Shown one piece after another: positions 27,098-36,905 of a DNA stretch of 64,000 bases (position 1 is its first letter; every line of letters begins with the position of its first letter). The position numbers and the translations under genes were made by a program. The notes under the pieces are model-generated. The model saw only the letters and a program-made list of their open reading frames with translations, was not told where the DNA came from and searched no databases. The DNA comes from Agromyces sp. Leaf222 (lineage in GTDB: Bacteria > Actinomycetota > Actinomycetes > Actinomycetales > Microbacteriaceae). The stretch covers positions 2,694,322-2,758,321 of the forward strand of contig NZ_LMKQ01000001.1 in NCBI RefSeq assembly GCF_001421565.1. Direction: 5' to 3'.

Positions 27098-30022
27098 TCA
27101 GTCGCGACCCGTGAGGCCCCAGGCGTCTTCGTCGTCGCCCTCGACCTCGGCGAGCCCCTGCGTGGCCCTGGCGACCGGGTCGTCGTCGTAGCGGGCGTCG
27201 GGCTCGAACCCGTCGGTCTGGGACGCCGCAGCGGCGGCAGGGGCTCCCTGGTTGTCGGAGGGCCGGGCGGCGGGCTCCTCACCACGCAGGCGCGCGAGCA
27301 CGCCGGGCAGCTGGTCGGCCGAGACGAGCAGGTCGCGCGCCTTCGAGCCCTCGGAGGGCCCGACGATCTCGCGCGACTCGAGCAGGTCCATGAGCCGGCC
27401 CGCCTTGGCGAAGCCGACCCGGAGCTTGCGCTGCAGCATCGACGTCGACCCGAACTGCGTCGAGACGACGAGCTCGGCGGCGGCGAGCAGCAGCTCGAGG
27501 TCGTCGCCGATGTCGGCGTCGATCTCTTTGCGCTCGACGGATGCCGCGACATCCTGCCGGTAGTCGGGTCGCGCCTGGCGGGTGACGTGCGTGACGACCT
27601 TCTCGATCTCGGCCTCGCTGACCCACGCGCCCTGCACGCGGATCGGCTTCGAAGCGCCCATCGGCAGGAAGAGGCCGTCGCCCTGGCCGATGAGCTTGTC
27701 GGCGCCGGGCTGGTCGAGGATGACCCGCGAGTCGGTGACGCTCGTCACCGCGAACGCGAGCCGCGACGGCACGTTCGCCTTAATGAGTCCGGTGACCACG
27801 TCGACCGAGGGGCGCTGCGTGGCGAGCACGAGGTGGATGCCGGAGGCGCGCGCGAGCTGCGTGATGCGCACGATCGAGTCCTCGACGTCGCGGGGCGCGA
27901 CCATCATGAGGTCGGCGAGCTCGTCGACCACGACGAGCAGGTACGGGTAGGACTTGAGCTTGCGCTCGCTGCCGGGCGGCAGCACGATCTCGTTGTTCAC
28001 GACGGCCTTGTTGAAGTCGTCGATGTGGCGGAAGCCGAACGACGCGAGGTCGTCGTAGCGCATGTCCATCTCTTTCACGACCCACTGCAGCGCCTCGGCG
28101 GCCTTCTTGGGGTTCGTGATGATGGGCGTGATCAGGTGCGGCACGCCGGCGTACGGCGCGAGCTCGACGCGCTTCGGGTCGATCAGCACCATGCGCACGT
28201 CGGAGGGCTTGGCCCGCATGAGCAGCGACGTGATCATCGAGTTCACGAAGCTCGACTTGCCGGAGCCGGTGGAACCCGCGACGAGCAGGTGGGGCATCTT
28301 CGCGAGGTTCGCGACGACGTGTCCGCCGCCGACGTCCTTGCCGACGCCGATGGTCATCGGGTGGGTGGCATGGGAGGCCGCACCCGAGCGCAGCACGTCG
28401 CCGAGCGTGACGATCTCACGGTCGGCGTTGGGGATCTCGACGCCGATCGCGCTCTTGCCGGGGATCGGCGAGAGGATGCGCACCTCGTTGGAGGCCACGG
28501 CGTAGGCCAGGTTCTTCGAGAGCGCGATGACCCGCTCGACCTTCACGCCCGGGCCGAGCTCGATCTCGTACTGCGTCACGGTCGGCCCGCGGCTGAAGCC
28601 GGTGACCTTGGCGTCGACGCCGAACTGGTCGAGCACGCCGGTGATCTGGCGCACCACCTCGTCGTTGGCGGCTGAGCGCGCCTTCGCCGGTGCGCCCGCG
28701 GCGAGCGTCGAGGCCGCCGGGAGGTTGTAGGGGCGGTCGGGCTCGGCGGCCTCGGGCACTCCGATCGGCGCGGGAGCGGATGCCGCGGCACCGCCGGCCG
28801 TCGACGCGCCGGCGAGTTCGCCGGCCGCCGCCTCGTCGAACACCGAGAGCACGCCGGTCGCCCCGGCGTCGTCGTCCTTCAGCGCGGTTCCGCCGCGCGG
28901 CACGTCGCCCGTGTACCGCTGCAGCGCCGTCTCAGCCCGCTGCAGGTCGTCAAGCACTTCGGCACCGTAGGCCGTACCCCCGCCCGCACCGTCGATGGGC
29001 GAGTCGAAGGCACCGGCTCCAGGAGCCTCGCCGAACACCGCGGTGAGCCCGTCTGCCCCGGGCTCATCGAACTCCGGGTCGACCTCGCGATTGGACTCGT
29101 TGCGGCGCCACCACGGGAGCAGGCCCGACTTGCCGCCGCCGTCGGCGTCGTCGGCGGAGTCGTCGAGCGCATCGAGCCCGTCGAGTTCGACCGGCACCGA
29201 CTTGCGGCCGCGCTTCGGCTTCTCGACGGTCGGGGCGGCGGCCGCCTCGGAACCGTCGACCTCGGGGGCGCCGAACAGCCAGGCGTAGAGCTCGCGGAAC
29301 CGCGCCGGAATGCGGTTCGGCGGGGTCTTCGTGATGATCAGCAGCGAGAGCAGCGCCAGCACGATGACGACGATGGTCGCGCCGACCTGGGTGATCAGCA
29401 GGGCGAGCGGCTCGGCGAGCATCCACCCGAGGATGCCGCCCGCGCGTGCGAGCACCGGCATGCCCTCGCTGGGCGCCGGGCGCCCGCCGAAGAGATGGCA
29501 CAGCGCCGAGACCGAGAGCAGGAGGATGCCGAGTCCGATGCCGATGCGGGTGTTGTCGTGCACGGAGCTCGGATGCCGGAACAACCACACGGCGAAGACG
29601 AGCAGGATCACGGGCAGCGCGAAGGCCACCCGCCCGAAGAGCCCGCCGAAGGTCCAGGTGTCGAGCGACTGCGCGACCGGCTCGTTGATGAAGAACCACT
29701 CGACCACGGCCCCGGCGACGGCCAGCAGCACGAGGAAGAACGGCAGCCCGTCGCGGCGCTCCTCCTTGCTGAGCGTCTCGGGCCCGAGTGCGCGCGCCGC
29801 GCCGCCCGTCACGTGCGCGAGCCCCATCCACATGCGGACGAGGAGATTCGGACGATCGGATGCCGCGGCAGCGGCCTTCGCAGACGTCGCGCGCGTGGTC
29901 GTGGCTGGCAGCTTCTTCGTCGGCGCGGTCTTCGCGCCCGACGTCTTCGCACTCGTCGACCTCGAACCCGCGCGCGCAGGCGTGCCGGAGGCACGCCCGT
30001 TCGACCTGGTGCTCGTAGCCAT
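27098..30022 (-). CDS. ftsK: DNA translocase FtsK
   Basis: A 974-residue septal DNA pump that clears the chromosome from the division plane. The N-terminal Ala/Thr/Lys-rich tail is followed by four membrane helices up to about residue 230, a long acidic, Gly/Ala-rich linker, the alpha/beta RecA-like motor (Walker [11 protein letters not shown] near residue 580, Walker [12 protein letters not shown]) and a C-terminal gamma winged helix ([32 protein letters not shown]) that reads polar DNA motifs. TAACGT 7 bases before the ATG suggests a leaderless message. Confidence 0.97.
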   Translation of the reverse strand: MATSTRSNGRASGTPARAGSRSTSAKTSGAKTAPTKKLPATTTRATSAKAAAAASDRPNLLVRMWMGLAHVTGGAARALGPETLSKEERRDGLPFFLVLLAVAGAVVEWFFINEPVAQSLDTWTFGGLFGRVAFALPVILLVFAVWLFRHPSSVHDNTRIGIGLGILLLSVSALCHLFGGRPAPSEGMPVLARAGGILGWMLAEPLALLITQVGATIVVIVLALLSLLIITKTPPNRIPARFRELYAWLFGAPEVDGSEAAAAPTVEKPKRGRKSVPVELDGLDALDDSADDADGGGKSGLLPWWRRNESNREVDPEFDEPGADGLTAVFGEAPGAGAFDSPIDGAGGGTAYGAEVLDDLQRAETALQRYTGDVPRGGTALKDDDAGATGVLSVFDEAAAGELAGASTAGGAAASAPAPIGVPEAAEPDRPYNLPAASTLAAGAPAKARSAANDEVVRQITGVLDQFGVDAKVTGFSRGPTVTQYEIELGPGVKVERVIALSKNLAYAVASNEVRILSPIPGKSAIGVEIPNADREIVTLGDVLRSGAASHATHPMTIGVGKDVGGGHVVANLAKMPHLLVAGSTGSGKSSFVNSMITSLLMRAKPSDVRMVLIDPKRVELAPYAGVPHLITPIITNPKKAAEALQWVVKEMDMRYDDLASFGFRHIDDFNKAVVNNEIVLPPGSERKLKSYPYLLVVVDELADLMMVAPRDVEDSIVRITQLARASGIHLVLATQRPSVDVVTGLIKANVPSRLAFAVTSVTDSRVILDQPGADKLIGQGDGLFLPMGASKPIRVQGAWVSEAEIEKVVTHVTRQARPDYRQDVAASVERKEIDADIGDDLELLLAAAELVVSTQFGSTSMLQRKLRVGFAKAGRLMDLLESREIVGPSEGSKARDLLVSADQLPGVLARLRGEEPAARPSDNQGAPAAAAASQTDGFEPDARYDDDPVARATQGLAEVEGDDEDAWGLTGRD

Positions 30023-30029
30023 GGGCTCT

Positions 30030-30035
30030 ACGTTA
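30030..30035 (-). promoter_or_regulatory. -10 box of ftsK, leaderless
   Basis: TAACGT on the minus strand with a 7-base spacer to the ftsK ATG, and no SD. Confidence 0.45.
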
Positions 30036-30161
30036 GGGCCGACCGCCGACGCCGACTGTCAGGCAGCCGCGAGTGTCCGTGATCCGCAGGGCCACGCCGA
30101 TCACACGCCGCGCCGAACCACCCGTGCCCGCCGCGCCGGCCGGCCCGTTGCCACACCTGAC

Positions 30162-30653
30162 TCAGCCGAGCAGTCGCACCATGGTGTCGCGGTTGCCGCG
30201 GGAGGCGACGACCGCGAACCCCTCGCTGCGATACAGGCCCTCGGCGAAGTTGCCGTGCTCCACGCTCAGCGCGAGCCTGGCGTAGCCCGCCGCGCGCGCG
30301 ACATCCGTCAACGCCTGGATGAGCGCCCGCCCGACGCCCTGTGCGCGCCAGAACGGACGCACGCCGATGATGAGCTCGGGCACGCCCGCCGCGACGAAGC
30401 CGTGCGCCGGCACGTCGGATGCCAGCAGGCGATACCACGCGGCCCCGATCGGCCGTTCCTGCGAGTCGATCGCGACGAACCCGCGATCGGCCGGACGCTG
30501 CCAGCCCGCGATGTAGTTGCGGTACACGGGGTCGCTCAGCACCGAAGGTCGTGGACGCGTCGCGCCCGCCCGCCAGTTCGCCGCCTCGACGACCATGTCC
30601 GCGAGGAAGGATCCGTCGCCCACGACCGCCGGGCGAATCGTGAAGTCCGCCAT
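30162..30653 (-). CDS. GNAT-family N-acetyltransferase
   Basis: A 163-residue acetyltransferase fold protein. The acetyl-CoA pyrophosphate-binding segment is VRPFWRAQGVGRALIQAL (the R/Q-x-x-G-x-G/A pattern), followed by LALSVEHGNFAEGLYRSEGF, typical of motif B. The substrate is unknown. TAACAT 6 bases before ATG 30653 suggests a leaderless start. It stands alone between ftsK and the ABC efflux operon. Confidence 0.9.
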   Translation of the reverse strand: MADFTIRPAVVGDGSFLADMVVEAANWRAGATRPRPSVLSDPVYRNYIAGWQRPADRGFVAIDSQERPIGAAWYRLLASDVPAHGFVAAGVPELIIGVRPFWRAQGVGRALIQALTDVARAAGYARLALSVEHGNFAEGLYRSEGFAVVASRGNRDTMVRLLG

Positions 30654-30694
30654 GACCGGATGTTAGGGCACGCCCGTTTCGACGGTGTTTCGGG

Positions 30695-30718
30695 CGGCCG
30701 GCCGGGCTCGGCCGGCCG
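30695..30718. terminator. GC-rich hairpin after the ABC permease
   Basis: CGGCCGGCC (30695-30703) pairs with 30710-30718 around a 6-base loop, 56 bases beyond the permease stop. The surrounding 30690-30740 is almost pure G and C. Confidence 0.6.
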
Positions 30719-30774
30719 GCCCCGCCGCCCCCCGCCATGACCCGCCCGGCCGCCCGCTGCCCCGGCCCTCGACC

Positions 30775-32013
30775 TCAGAACCGGATCGCGTCGATCACCC
30801 TGACCCGCACCGCGGTGAGCGCCGGCAGCAGTCCTGCGAGCGCACCCACCAGCACCGAGGACCCGATGCCGATCAGCGCGGCCTCGATCGGGAACGGGGG
30901 GAAGTCCTCGACCATGCCCTGCCCGACGAGTTGCTCGAACAGCGGGCTCTTCACGGCGACGATCGCGAGCGCGACGCCGATGCCGCCCGCGACCGCGGTG
31001 CCGACGACGCTCTCCATCATCACCGAGAAGAAGACGCGGCCGCTGGTCGCGCCGAAGCTGCGGCGGATGCCGATCTCGCGGATGCGGTACTTCACGGTGA
31101 CGAGCGAGATCGTGACGAGGCCGAGCGCCCCGAGCAGCAGGATCACCACCGCGACGCCCGAGACCACGAGCTTCAGCACGAGGAGCGGGTCGCCGCCCTC
31201 CCACGCCAGGTAGTCCTGCCGGTACACCTCGGCCTGCAGGCCCGGCGAGGCCGCCTGCAGCTCGGACCTCAGGCGCTCGGCGAGCGGATCGGCGACGTCG
31301 GTGGGCACCCAGGCCTCGTACTGGTACCCGTTCATGTTCTCGCCGACGAGGCCGAGCCGTTCGACGGCGTCCGCCAGCACGAACGAGCGAGGATACGTCT
31401 CGTAGTCGGAGGTGCGGACCACCCCGACGACGACCGCCGTCACCGGTCCGTCGGCGCCGCGCAGCTCGACCGTCGGATGCGACGCGATCGCCGGCGACCC
31501 GAGGCTCTGCCAGAACGGCACGTTGACCACGAGCGCCGGGGCGAGACGGTCGGCGTCGCCCTCGACGAACCACGCGCCCTCCTGCATCGGGGTGCGATGC
31601 ATGATGCCGTAGTCGGCGTCGACGATCGTCGAGTCGACCGGTGTGGCGCCGTCGACGAACTGCGCCGTGAGCGCGCCGTAGCCGACGCGGGTCTCGTACT
31701 CGATCTCGTGGCGCGCCACCACGGCCTGCCACGCCTCGGTCGTGCGATCGGAGTCGGGCACGGCGCCGTCCATCGACGTCGAGTACACGTTCGCGGCGAG
31801 CATCGCCGGCCGGCCCGAGTTGCGTTCGTTGCCCTCGTTCAGCGCCTGCTGGGCCACGGCAGCGGCGCCGAGCACCGTCGTGAGCGCGAACACCGCGATC
31901 GCGACGCCGATGAGCGAGAGCAGCACGCGCGTGCGGTGGATGCGCAGTTCTTCAGCGGACTCCACGAACGTCGAGACCATGCCGGTGAACGTGCGGCCCA
32001 TGAACGACATCAT
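30775..32013 (-). CDS. ABC transporter permease, MacB/FtsX type
   Basis: A 412-residue permease with one N-terminal membrane helix ([20 protein letters not shown]), an extracytoplasmic domain of about 240 residues (MacB periplasmic-core type) and three C-terminal helices; the protein ends in VRVIDAIRF, typical of FtsX-like permeases. Such proteins work as mechanotransmitters that move antibiotics, peptides or lipids rather than nutrients. The ATG overlaps the ATPase stop by 4 bases, giving an adaptor-ATPase-permease operon. The substrate is unknown. Confidence 0.92.
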   Translation of the reverse strand: MMSFMGRTFTGMVSTFVESAEELRIHRTRVLLSLIGVAIAVFALTTVLGAAAVAQQALNEGNERNSGRPAMLAANVYSTSMDGAVPDSDRTTEAWQAVVARHEIEYETRVGYGALTAQFVDGATPVDSTIVDADYGIMHRTPMQEGAWFVEGDADRLAPALVVNVPFWQSLGSPAIASHPTVELRGADGPVTAVVVGVVRTSDYETYPRSFVLADAVERLGLVGENMNGYQYEAWVPTDVADPLAERLRSELQAASPGLQAEVYRQDYLAWEGGDPLLVLKLVVSGVAVVILLLGALGLVTISLVTVKYRIREIGIRRSFGATSGRVFFSVMMESVVGTAVAGGIGVALAIVAVKSPLFEQLVGQGMVEDFPPFPIEAALIGIGSSVLVGALAGLLPALTAVRVRVIDAIRF

Positions 32014-32801
32014 GCGCTCGCCCCCTCTGGCTGGGGCTCGCGTGCCGATGCGGTCGCGGATGCCGCGGGCGCGGCGCCCGAGACATCCGAGATTCCGTCG
32101 TGCGCGACCGGGTCGACGTCGTCGAGCGGCAGCAGCCGGCCCGCGTCGAGTCGCAGGTGGCGCACCGCTCGCCGCGCGATCGCCGGATCGTGCGTGATCG
32201 TCACAAGCGCCGCACCCGTCTCGCGCGCGACCTCCTCCATGAGCTCCATGACGGTCGCGCCGGTCTCGAGGTCGAGTGCGCCCGTCGGCTCATCGGCGAG
32301 GATGAGCCTCGGACGCCGCACGAGCGCCCGCGCGATCGCGACGCGCTGCTGCTCGCCGCCCGACATGCGATCGGGCATCGACGTCAGTCGCGCGCCGAGG
32401 CCGACGCGCTCGAGCATGGCCGTGGCCAGTCGCTCGCGCCGCCAGAACGCCGCACCCCGGTCGTAGAGGAGCGGGGTCATGACGTTCTCGATCGCGGTGC
32501 GGCCCGGCAGCAGGTTGAACTGCTGGAACACGAAGCCGATCGACGCGCCGCGGAGCCGGGCGAGCCGACCGTCGGACAGGCGTCGCGCGTCGGCCCCGTC
32601 GAAGCGGATCTCGCCGTGCGTCGGCCGGTCGAGGAGGCCCAGCAGGTTCAACAGCGTCGACTTGCCCGACCCCGAGCGCCCGACGACCGACACGCGATCG
32701 CCGTCGTCGATGACGAGATCGACCGCCGAGAGGATCTCGAGCGGCGGCGCATCGGGAAGCTCGACCGTGCGACCGACGCCCTCGAGCGTGATCAACGTCA
32801 C
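32010..32801 (-). CDS. ABC transporter ATP-binding protein, MacB/LolD type
   Basis: A 263-residue ATPase. Walker [14 protein letters not shown]-loop [11 protein letters not shown], signature [15 protein letters not shown], Walker [14 protein letters not shown]-loop THD. The LolD/MacB-type Q-loop and EPTGALD pair it with an FtsX-type permease. The GTG start overlaps the adaptor gene stop (GTGA). The C-terminal 35 residues are an Ala/Pro-rich tail. Works with the genes on both sides as one efflux complex. Confidence 0.95.
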   Translation of the reverse strand: MTLITLEGVGRTVELPDAPPLEILSAVDLVIDDGDRVSVVGRSGSGKSTLLNLLGLLDRPTHGEIRFDGADARRLSDGRLARLRGASIGFVFQQFNLLPGRTAIENVMTPLLYDRGAAFWRRERLATAMLERVGLGARLTSMPDRMSGGEQQRVAIARALVRRPRLILADEPTGALDLETGATVMELMEEVARETGAALVTITHDPAIARRAVRHLRLDAGRLLPLDDVDPVAHDGISDVSGAAPAASATASAREPQPEGASA

Positions 32802-33832
32802 TTGGCGGCCCCCATGACCATGCCCGCGCACGCCGCCGGGTCCATCTCGCAGTCGGGCTGGGCCGGCGCACCCGGCACGAACTGCAGCACGGCGTCGCCC
32901 TCGGCGAGCCCGTCGACGATCTGCACGTTCACGCCATCGGTCAGCCCCAGCGTCACCGGGTGCTCCGCGCCCTCGCCGTCGTCGCCCACGAGCCACACGA
33001 CGCCGGTCTCCGCACCGCCCTCGACGGCCGTCGTCGGCACCGAGAGCACGTCGTCGGCGCTTCCGGCGGCGATCGTCACCTGCGCCGTGAGCCCGGAGAA
33101 GACCTGCACATCGGCGGGCACCGCGCACCGCACCGTCGCCCCGGCGGCCGTGCCGGCCGAGTCGGCCGCGGTGTCGGCATCGCCCGCGGCCGCGGCATCC
33201 GTCGCCGAGATCGAGAGCCCGGCGCACGTGAACGGCGCCGGGCCGCCAGCGATCACGACCTCGGCCTCGGCCGGCAGCTGCGTGAGCCGGTACTGCTGCT
33301 CGGGGCTCAGCGGCGCCGTGACCTGGAACGACGGCGGAGCGACCTTTCCGGCGGCCTCGCCGACCGCCATCGGCTGCTCCGAGAGCACCTCGAAGCCCGT
33401 CAGCACGCCCGAGATCGGTGCGAACACCTGCTCGAAGTGGTGGCCCGGCTGGCCGAGCGAGACCATCGGCACCCCGTCTGGGCCGACCGTCGTCGTCTCG
33501 ACCGGCTCGTCGACGACCTTGATGTCGAAGAGCAGGTCGCCCTCGCCGATCACCTGGCCGGGCTTGACGAACACCTCGTCGACCGTGCCGTTCGCCGTCG
33601 CCTTGATCGTGACGGCCGGATCGGGCGACACCGTGCCCGCGAGCACCACGTCGTTGCGGATCGATGCGCGGGCCACCTCGACCTGCGGCTCCGAGATCGT
33701 GCCCGTCGGCTGCAGCGCGGCATCGGCCTGCGGGGCGTCGGGGAAGAACGCGAGCTTCACCAGGGCGACGGCGATCGCCGCCACCAGCACCACTCGGACG
33801 ATCGGGAAGATCCACTTGCGCCAGACACCCAC
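32798..33832 (-). CDS. HlyD/RND-type membrane fusion (adaptor) protein
   Basis: A 344-residue protein anchored by an N-terminal helix (WIFPIVRVVLVAAIAVALVKLAF), with a biotinyl-lipoyl-like domain (VAGTVSPDP to KPGQVIGEGDLLFDIKV) and beta-barrel regions. In Gram-positives such adaptors pair with MacB-like ABC exporters. Cysteines lie in FTCAGLS, VRCAVPADV and the C-terminal CEMDPAACAG; being outside the membrane they may form disulfides. GTG 33832 follows GGAGG by 7 bases. First gene of the efflux operon. Confidence 0.88.
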   Translation of the reverse strand: MGVWRKWIFPIVRVVLVAAIAVALVKLAFFPDAPQADAALQPTGTISEPQVEVARASIRNDVVLAGTVSPDPAVTIKATANGTVDEVFVKPGQVIGEGDLLFDIKVVDEPVETTTVGPDGVPMVSLGQPGHHFEQVFAPISGVLTGFEVLSEQPMAVGEAAGKVAPPSFQVTAPLSPEQQYRLTQLPAEAEVVIAGGPAPFTCAGLSISATDAAAAGDADTAADSAGTAAGATVRCAVPADVQVFSGLTAQVTIAAGSADDVLSVPTTAVEGGAETGVVWLVGDDGEGAEHPVTLGLTDGVNVQIVDGLAEGDAVLQFVPGAPAQPDCEMDPAACAGMVMGAAK

Positions 33833-33919
33833 GGCTGCGCCTCCATCGGTAGGGTTCGAACGGGTCGCCCAACGCTACCGGCGTGCATGCCGCAGGCGGA
33901 ATCCGCCTCGGGGATGATT

Positions 33920-33954
33920 CAGGGGCGGGTCGGGGATGTCCCGACCCGCCCCTG
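33920..33954. terminator. terminator after RNase J
   Basis: A 15-bp perfect stem (CAGGGGCGGGTCGGG, 33920-33934, with 33940-33954) and a 5-base loop, 27 bases beyond the RNase J stop. Confidence 0.85.
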
Positions 33955-33980
33955 AGAACCGGCGATGCCGACCTGCTCGA

Positions 33981-35657
33981 CTACGCCTCGATGACGAGCG
34001 GCACGAGCATCGGACGACGACGCAGGCGACGGTTCACCCACGTGCCGACCGTGCGACGCACGATCTGCTGCAGCGCGTGCGAATCCCGCACGCCGCTCTG
34101 CGCGGCCTCGAGGAGCGCCGCCGAGATCCTCGGCTTCACCTCTTCGAACACCGAGTCGTCTTCGGCGAACCCGCGCGCATGGATCTCGGGCCCGACGATG
34201 ATGCGCCCCGTCGAGGCGTCGACCACGATGATGACCGAGATGAAGCCCTCTTCGCCGAGGATGCGACGGTCCTTCAGGTCGGCGTCGGTGATCTCCCCGA
34301 CCGTCGAGCCGTCGACGTAGACGAAGCCGAGGTCGAGCTGGCCCGCCACCTTCATCTCGCCGTCGAGCAGGTCGTAGACCGTGCCGTTCTCGCCGATGAA
34401 CGTGTTGCGCTCGGGGATGCCGGTGTCGCGGGCGAGCTTCGCGTTCGCGAACAGGTGCCGGTACTCGCCGTGGATCGGCAGCACGTTCTTCGGCTTCAGG
34501 ATGTTGTAGCAGTAGAGCAGCTCGCCCGCGGCCGCGTGGCCGGAGACGTGCACCTTCGCGTTGCCCTTGTGCACCACGTTGGCGCCGAGCTTCGTGAGGC
34601 CGTCGATCACGCGGTACACCGCGTTCTCGTTGCCCGGGATCAGGCTCGACGCGAGGATCACGGTGTCGCCCTCGCCGACCTCGATCTGGTGGTCGCGGTT
34701 GGCCATGCGGCTCAGCACCGCCATCGGCTCGCCCTGCGAACCCGTCGACATGTAGACGATCTTGTCGTCGGGGATGTCGCCGGCCTTCTTGTAGTCGACG
34801 AGCACGCCCGCCGGCACGTTGAGGTACCCCAGGTCTGCGGCGATGGTCATGTTGCGCACCATGCTGCGGCCGAGCAGGGCCACGCGACGGCCGTTCTGGT
34901 GCGCCGCATCGAGCACCTGCTGCACGCGGTGCACGTGGCTCGAGAAGCTCGCCACGATGACCCGGCGCGGAGCACGGGCGATGACCTCGTCGAGCACGGG
35001 GCCGATCGTGCGCTCGAGCGGCGTGAAGCCCGGGACATCCGCGTTGGTGGAATCGACCATGAACAGGTCGACGCCCTCCTCGCCGAGGCGGGCGAACTCG
35101 CGCAGGTCGGTGAGGCGTCCGTCGAGCGGCAGCTGGTCCATCTTGAAGTCGCCCGTGGCGAGCACGGTGCCGGCGTCGGTGTGGATCGCGACGGCGAGCG
35201 CGTCGGGGATCGAGTGGTTGACCGCGATGAACTCGAGGTCGAACGGGCCGATCTCCTCGTCTTGACCCTCCTTCACCGTGAGGCTGTACGGCTTGATGCG
35301 GTGCTCCTTGAGCTTCGCCTCGACGAGCGCGAGGGTCAGCTGCGAGCCGATCAGGGGGATGTCGGCGCGCAGGCGCAGCAGGTACGGCACGCCGCCGATG
35401 TGGTCTTCGTGGCCGTGGGTGAGCACCACTCCGACGATGTCGTCGATGCGGTCGCGCAGGAACCCGAAGTCGGGCAGGATCAGGTCGACGCCCGGCTGGT
35501 GCTCTTCAGGGAAGAGCACGCCGCAGTCGACGATGAGGATCTTGCCGTCGATCTCGTAGCTCGTCATGTTGCGGCCGACCTCGCCGAGGCCGCCGATCGG
35601 AATGATGCGAAGCGTTCCGGGGGTCAGCGGGGCAGGTTCGATGATGGAATCGGGCAT
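33981..35657 (-). CDS. rnj: ribonuclease J
   Basis: A 558-residue beta-CASP metallo-beta-lactamase nuclease with 5' exonuclease and endonuclease activity, central to RNA processing and decay in actinobacteria. Metal ligands lie in LTHGHEDHIGG and ATGDFKMD; beta-CASP motifs include YMSTGSQGEPMA and HVSGHAAAGELLY. GAAGGAGG precedes the ATG. The pair dapA-rnj is conserved in many actinobacteria, and that order is seen here too. Confidence 0.97.
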   Translation of the reverse strand: MPDSIIEPAPLTPGTLRIIPIGGLGEVGRNMTSYEIDGKILIVDCGVLFPEEHQPGVDLILPDFGFLRDRIDDIVGVVLTHGHEDHIGGVPYLLRLRADIPLIGSQLTLALVEAKLKEHRIKPYSLTVKEGQDEEIGPFDLEFIAVNHSIPDALAVAIHTDAGTVLATGDFKMDQLPLDGRLTDLREFARLGEEGVDLFMVDSTNADVPGFTPLERTIGPVLDEVIARAPRRVIVASFSSHVHRVQQVLDAAHQNGRRVALLGRSMVRNMTIAADLGYLNVPAGVLVDYKKAGDIPDDKIVYMSTGSQGEPMAVLSRMANRDHQIEVGEGDTVILASSLIPGNENAVYRVIDGLTKLGANVVHKGNAKVHVSGHAAAGELLYCYNILKPKNVLPIHGEYRHLFANAKLARDTGIPERNTFIGENGTVYDLLDGEMKVAGQLDLGFVYVDGSTVGEITDADLKDRRILGEEGFISVIIVVDASTGRIIVGPEIHARGFAEDDSVFEEVKPRISAALLEAAQSGVRDSHALQQIVRRTVGTWVNRRLRRRPMLVPLVIEA

Positions 35658-35720
35658 GGGCCCTCCTTCAGATTTCGGTGTTCAGTTCGGTGCGACCCTC
35701 GGGGCCGCGGATGTCTCGGG

Positions 35721-35757
35721 GCGGATGTCTCGCACGGGCGTGCGTCGCGACATCCGC
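35721..35757. terminator. hairpin after dapA
   Basis: GCGGATGTC (35721-35729) pairs with GACATCCGC (35749-35757) just past the dapA stop. The left arm has a second, direct copy about 14 bases upstream (GCGGATGTCTCG twice). Confidence 0.6.
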
Positions 35758-35761
35758 AGGT

Positions 35762-36736
35762 CTAACGGGTGGTGCCTGCGACCTTCGGCAGCGCTCCGCC
35801 GGCGGCGGCGTTGCGGTCGGGTCGGAAGTTTCGGAAGTCGACGCCGGCGATGCCGCGCACGTGGTCGATCTCGTCTTCGATGAGGGCGGCCTCCCACTCC
35901 TCGGGGCCGACGAGGGGCAGGCGCACGCGCGGGCTGCCGATGCGGCCGAGGCCGTGGAGGATGTACTTCGCCGCGACGGTGCCCGGCACGTGCGTCATGA
36001 CGGCGCGCACGAGCGGCTCGAGCTGCTGGTGCGCGGCGGTCGCAGTCGCCAGGTCGCCGCGGTTCACGGCGTCGACGATGGTGCGGTACGGCGCCGGCGC
36101 GATGTTCGCGGTGACGCCGATGAGCCCGGTCGCACCGATCGAGAGGTGCGGCAGCGCGTTCGCGTCGTCTCCCGAGAAGTACATGAGGTCGGTCTGGTTC
36201 AGCACCCGGCTGACCTCGCTGAAGTCGCCCTTGGCGTCTTTCACGGCGAGGATGTTCGGGTGCTTGGCGAGGCGCAGGATCGTCTCGTACTTGATCGGAA
36301 CGCCCGTTCGGCCCGGGATGTCGTAGAGGATGACCGGCAGGTCGGTCGCGTCGGCGACCATGCGGAAGTGCGTGAGGATGCCCGCCTGCGTCGGCTTGTT
36401 GTAGTACGGCGTGACGATCATGATGCCGTCGGCGCCGGCCTGCTCGGAGTGCTTGTAGAGCTCGATCGCGTGCGCGGTCTCGTTCGAGCCACCGCCCGTG
36501 ATGATCTTCGCGCGACCCGCCGCGACGTCTTTGCCGACCTCGACGAGGCGGATCTTCTCCGGGTCGGTGAGCGTGCTGGTCTCGCCGGTGGTGCCCGTGA
36601 CGACGATGCCGTCGGCGCCGCCTTCGATCAGGTGATCGATGTGCTTCTCGACCCCGGGCCAATCGACCTCGCCGTCAGCCGTGAACGGGGTGACGAGCGC
36701 GACGAGTACCTGTCCGAAGGGGTTTTCCTGAGTCAC
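35762..36736 (-). CDS. dapA: 4-hydroxy-tetrahydrodipicolinate synthase
   Basis: First committed enzyme of the diaminopimelate/lysine pathway, joining pyruvate and aspartate semialdehyde (324 residues). GTTGETSTL, VTPYYNKPTQ, the catalytic-site Tyr/Arg region LYDIPGRTG and the Schiff-base Lys in LAVKDAKGD are all present. The true start is GTG 36736, 7 bases after TAGCCT; the 116 codons upstream in the same frame are not part of the gene. dapB and dapF are also in this window but in separate units. The gene lies just downstream of the DUF559 cassette. Confidence 0.97.
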   Translation of the reverse strand: MTQENPFGQVLVALVTPFTADGEVDWPGVEKHIDHLIEGGADGIVVTGTTGETSTLTDPEKIRLVEVGKDVAAGRAKIITGGGSNETAHAIELYKHSEQAGADGIMIVTPYYNKPTQAGILTHFRMVADATDLPVILYDIPGRTGVPIKYETILRLAKHPNILAVKDAKGDFSEVSRVLNQTDLMYFSGDDANALPHLSIGATGLIGVTANIAPAPYRTIVDAVNRGDLATATAAHQQLEPLVRAVMTHVPGTVAAKYILHGLGRIGSPRVRLPLVGPEEWEAALIEDEIDHVRGIAGVDFRNFRPDRNAAAGGALPKVAGTTR

Positions 36737-36743
36737 GCAGTCA

Positions 36744-36749
36744 AGGCTA
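36744..36749 (-). promoter_or_regulatory. -10 box of dapA, leaderless
   Basis: TAGCCT on the minus strand with a 7-base spacer to GTG 36736. It lies between dapA and the nearest palindrome, so dapA keeps its own promoter despite the inserted gene. Confidence 0.5.
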
Positions 36750-36794
36750 TCGGGTCGAGCGGATGCCGCGGGGCGCCGTCGCCTGCGTTCATCC

Positions 36795-36863
36795 TGGCGG
36801 ATATACGATCCGCCGCGCCGTGCGCCGCCCGATCCACGCGGTGAGCCGGATCGTATATCCGCC
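36795..36863. repeat. palindrome unit 1 (GGATATACGATCC type)
   Basis: GGCGGATATACGATCCG (36795-36811) is the exact inverse of 36847-36863, with a 35-base GC-rich loop. The AT-rich core stands out in this GC-rich genome. It lies 42 bases beyond the stop of the DUF559 gene and about 50 bases before the dapA promoter. Confidence 0.9.
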
Positions 36864-36905
36864 GTTCTGGACATGCGCGGGCGTTGAATACGCCCTGCTG
36901 TCGGC

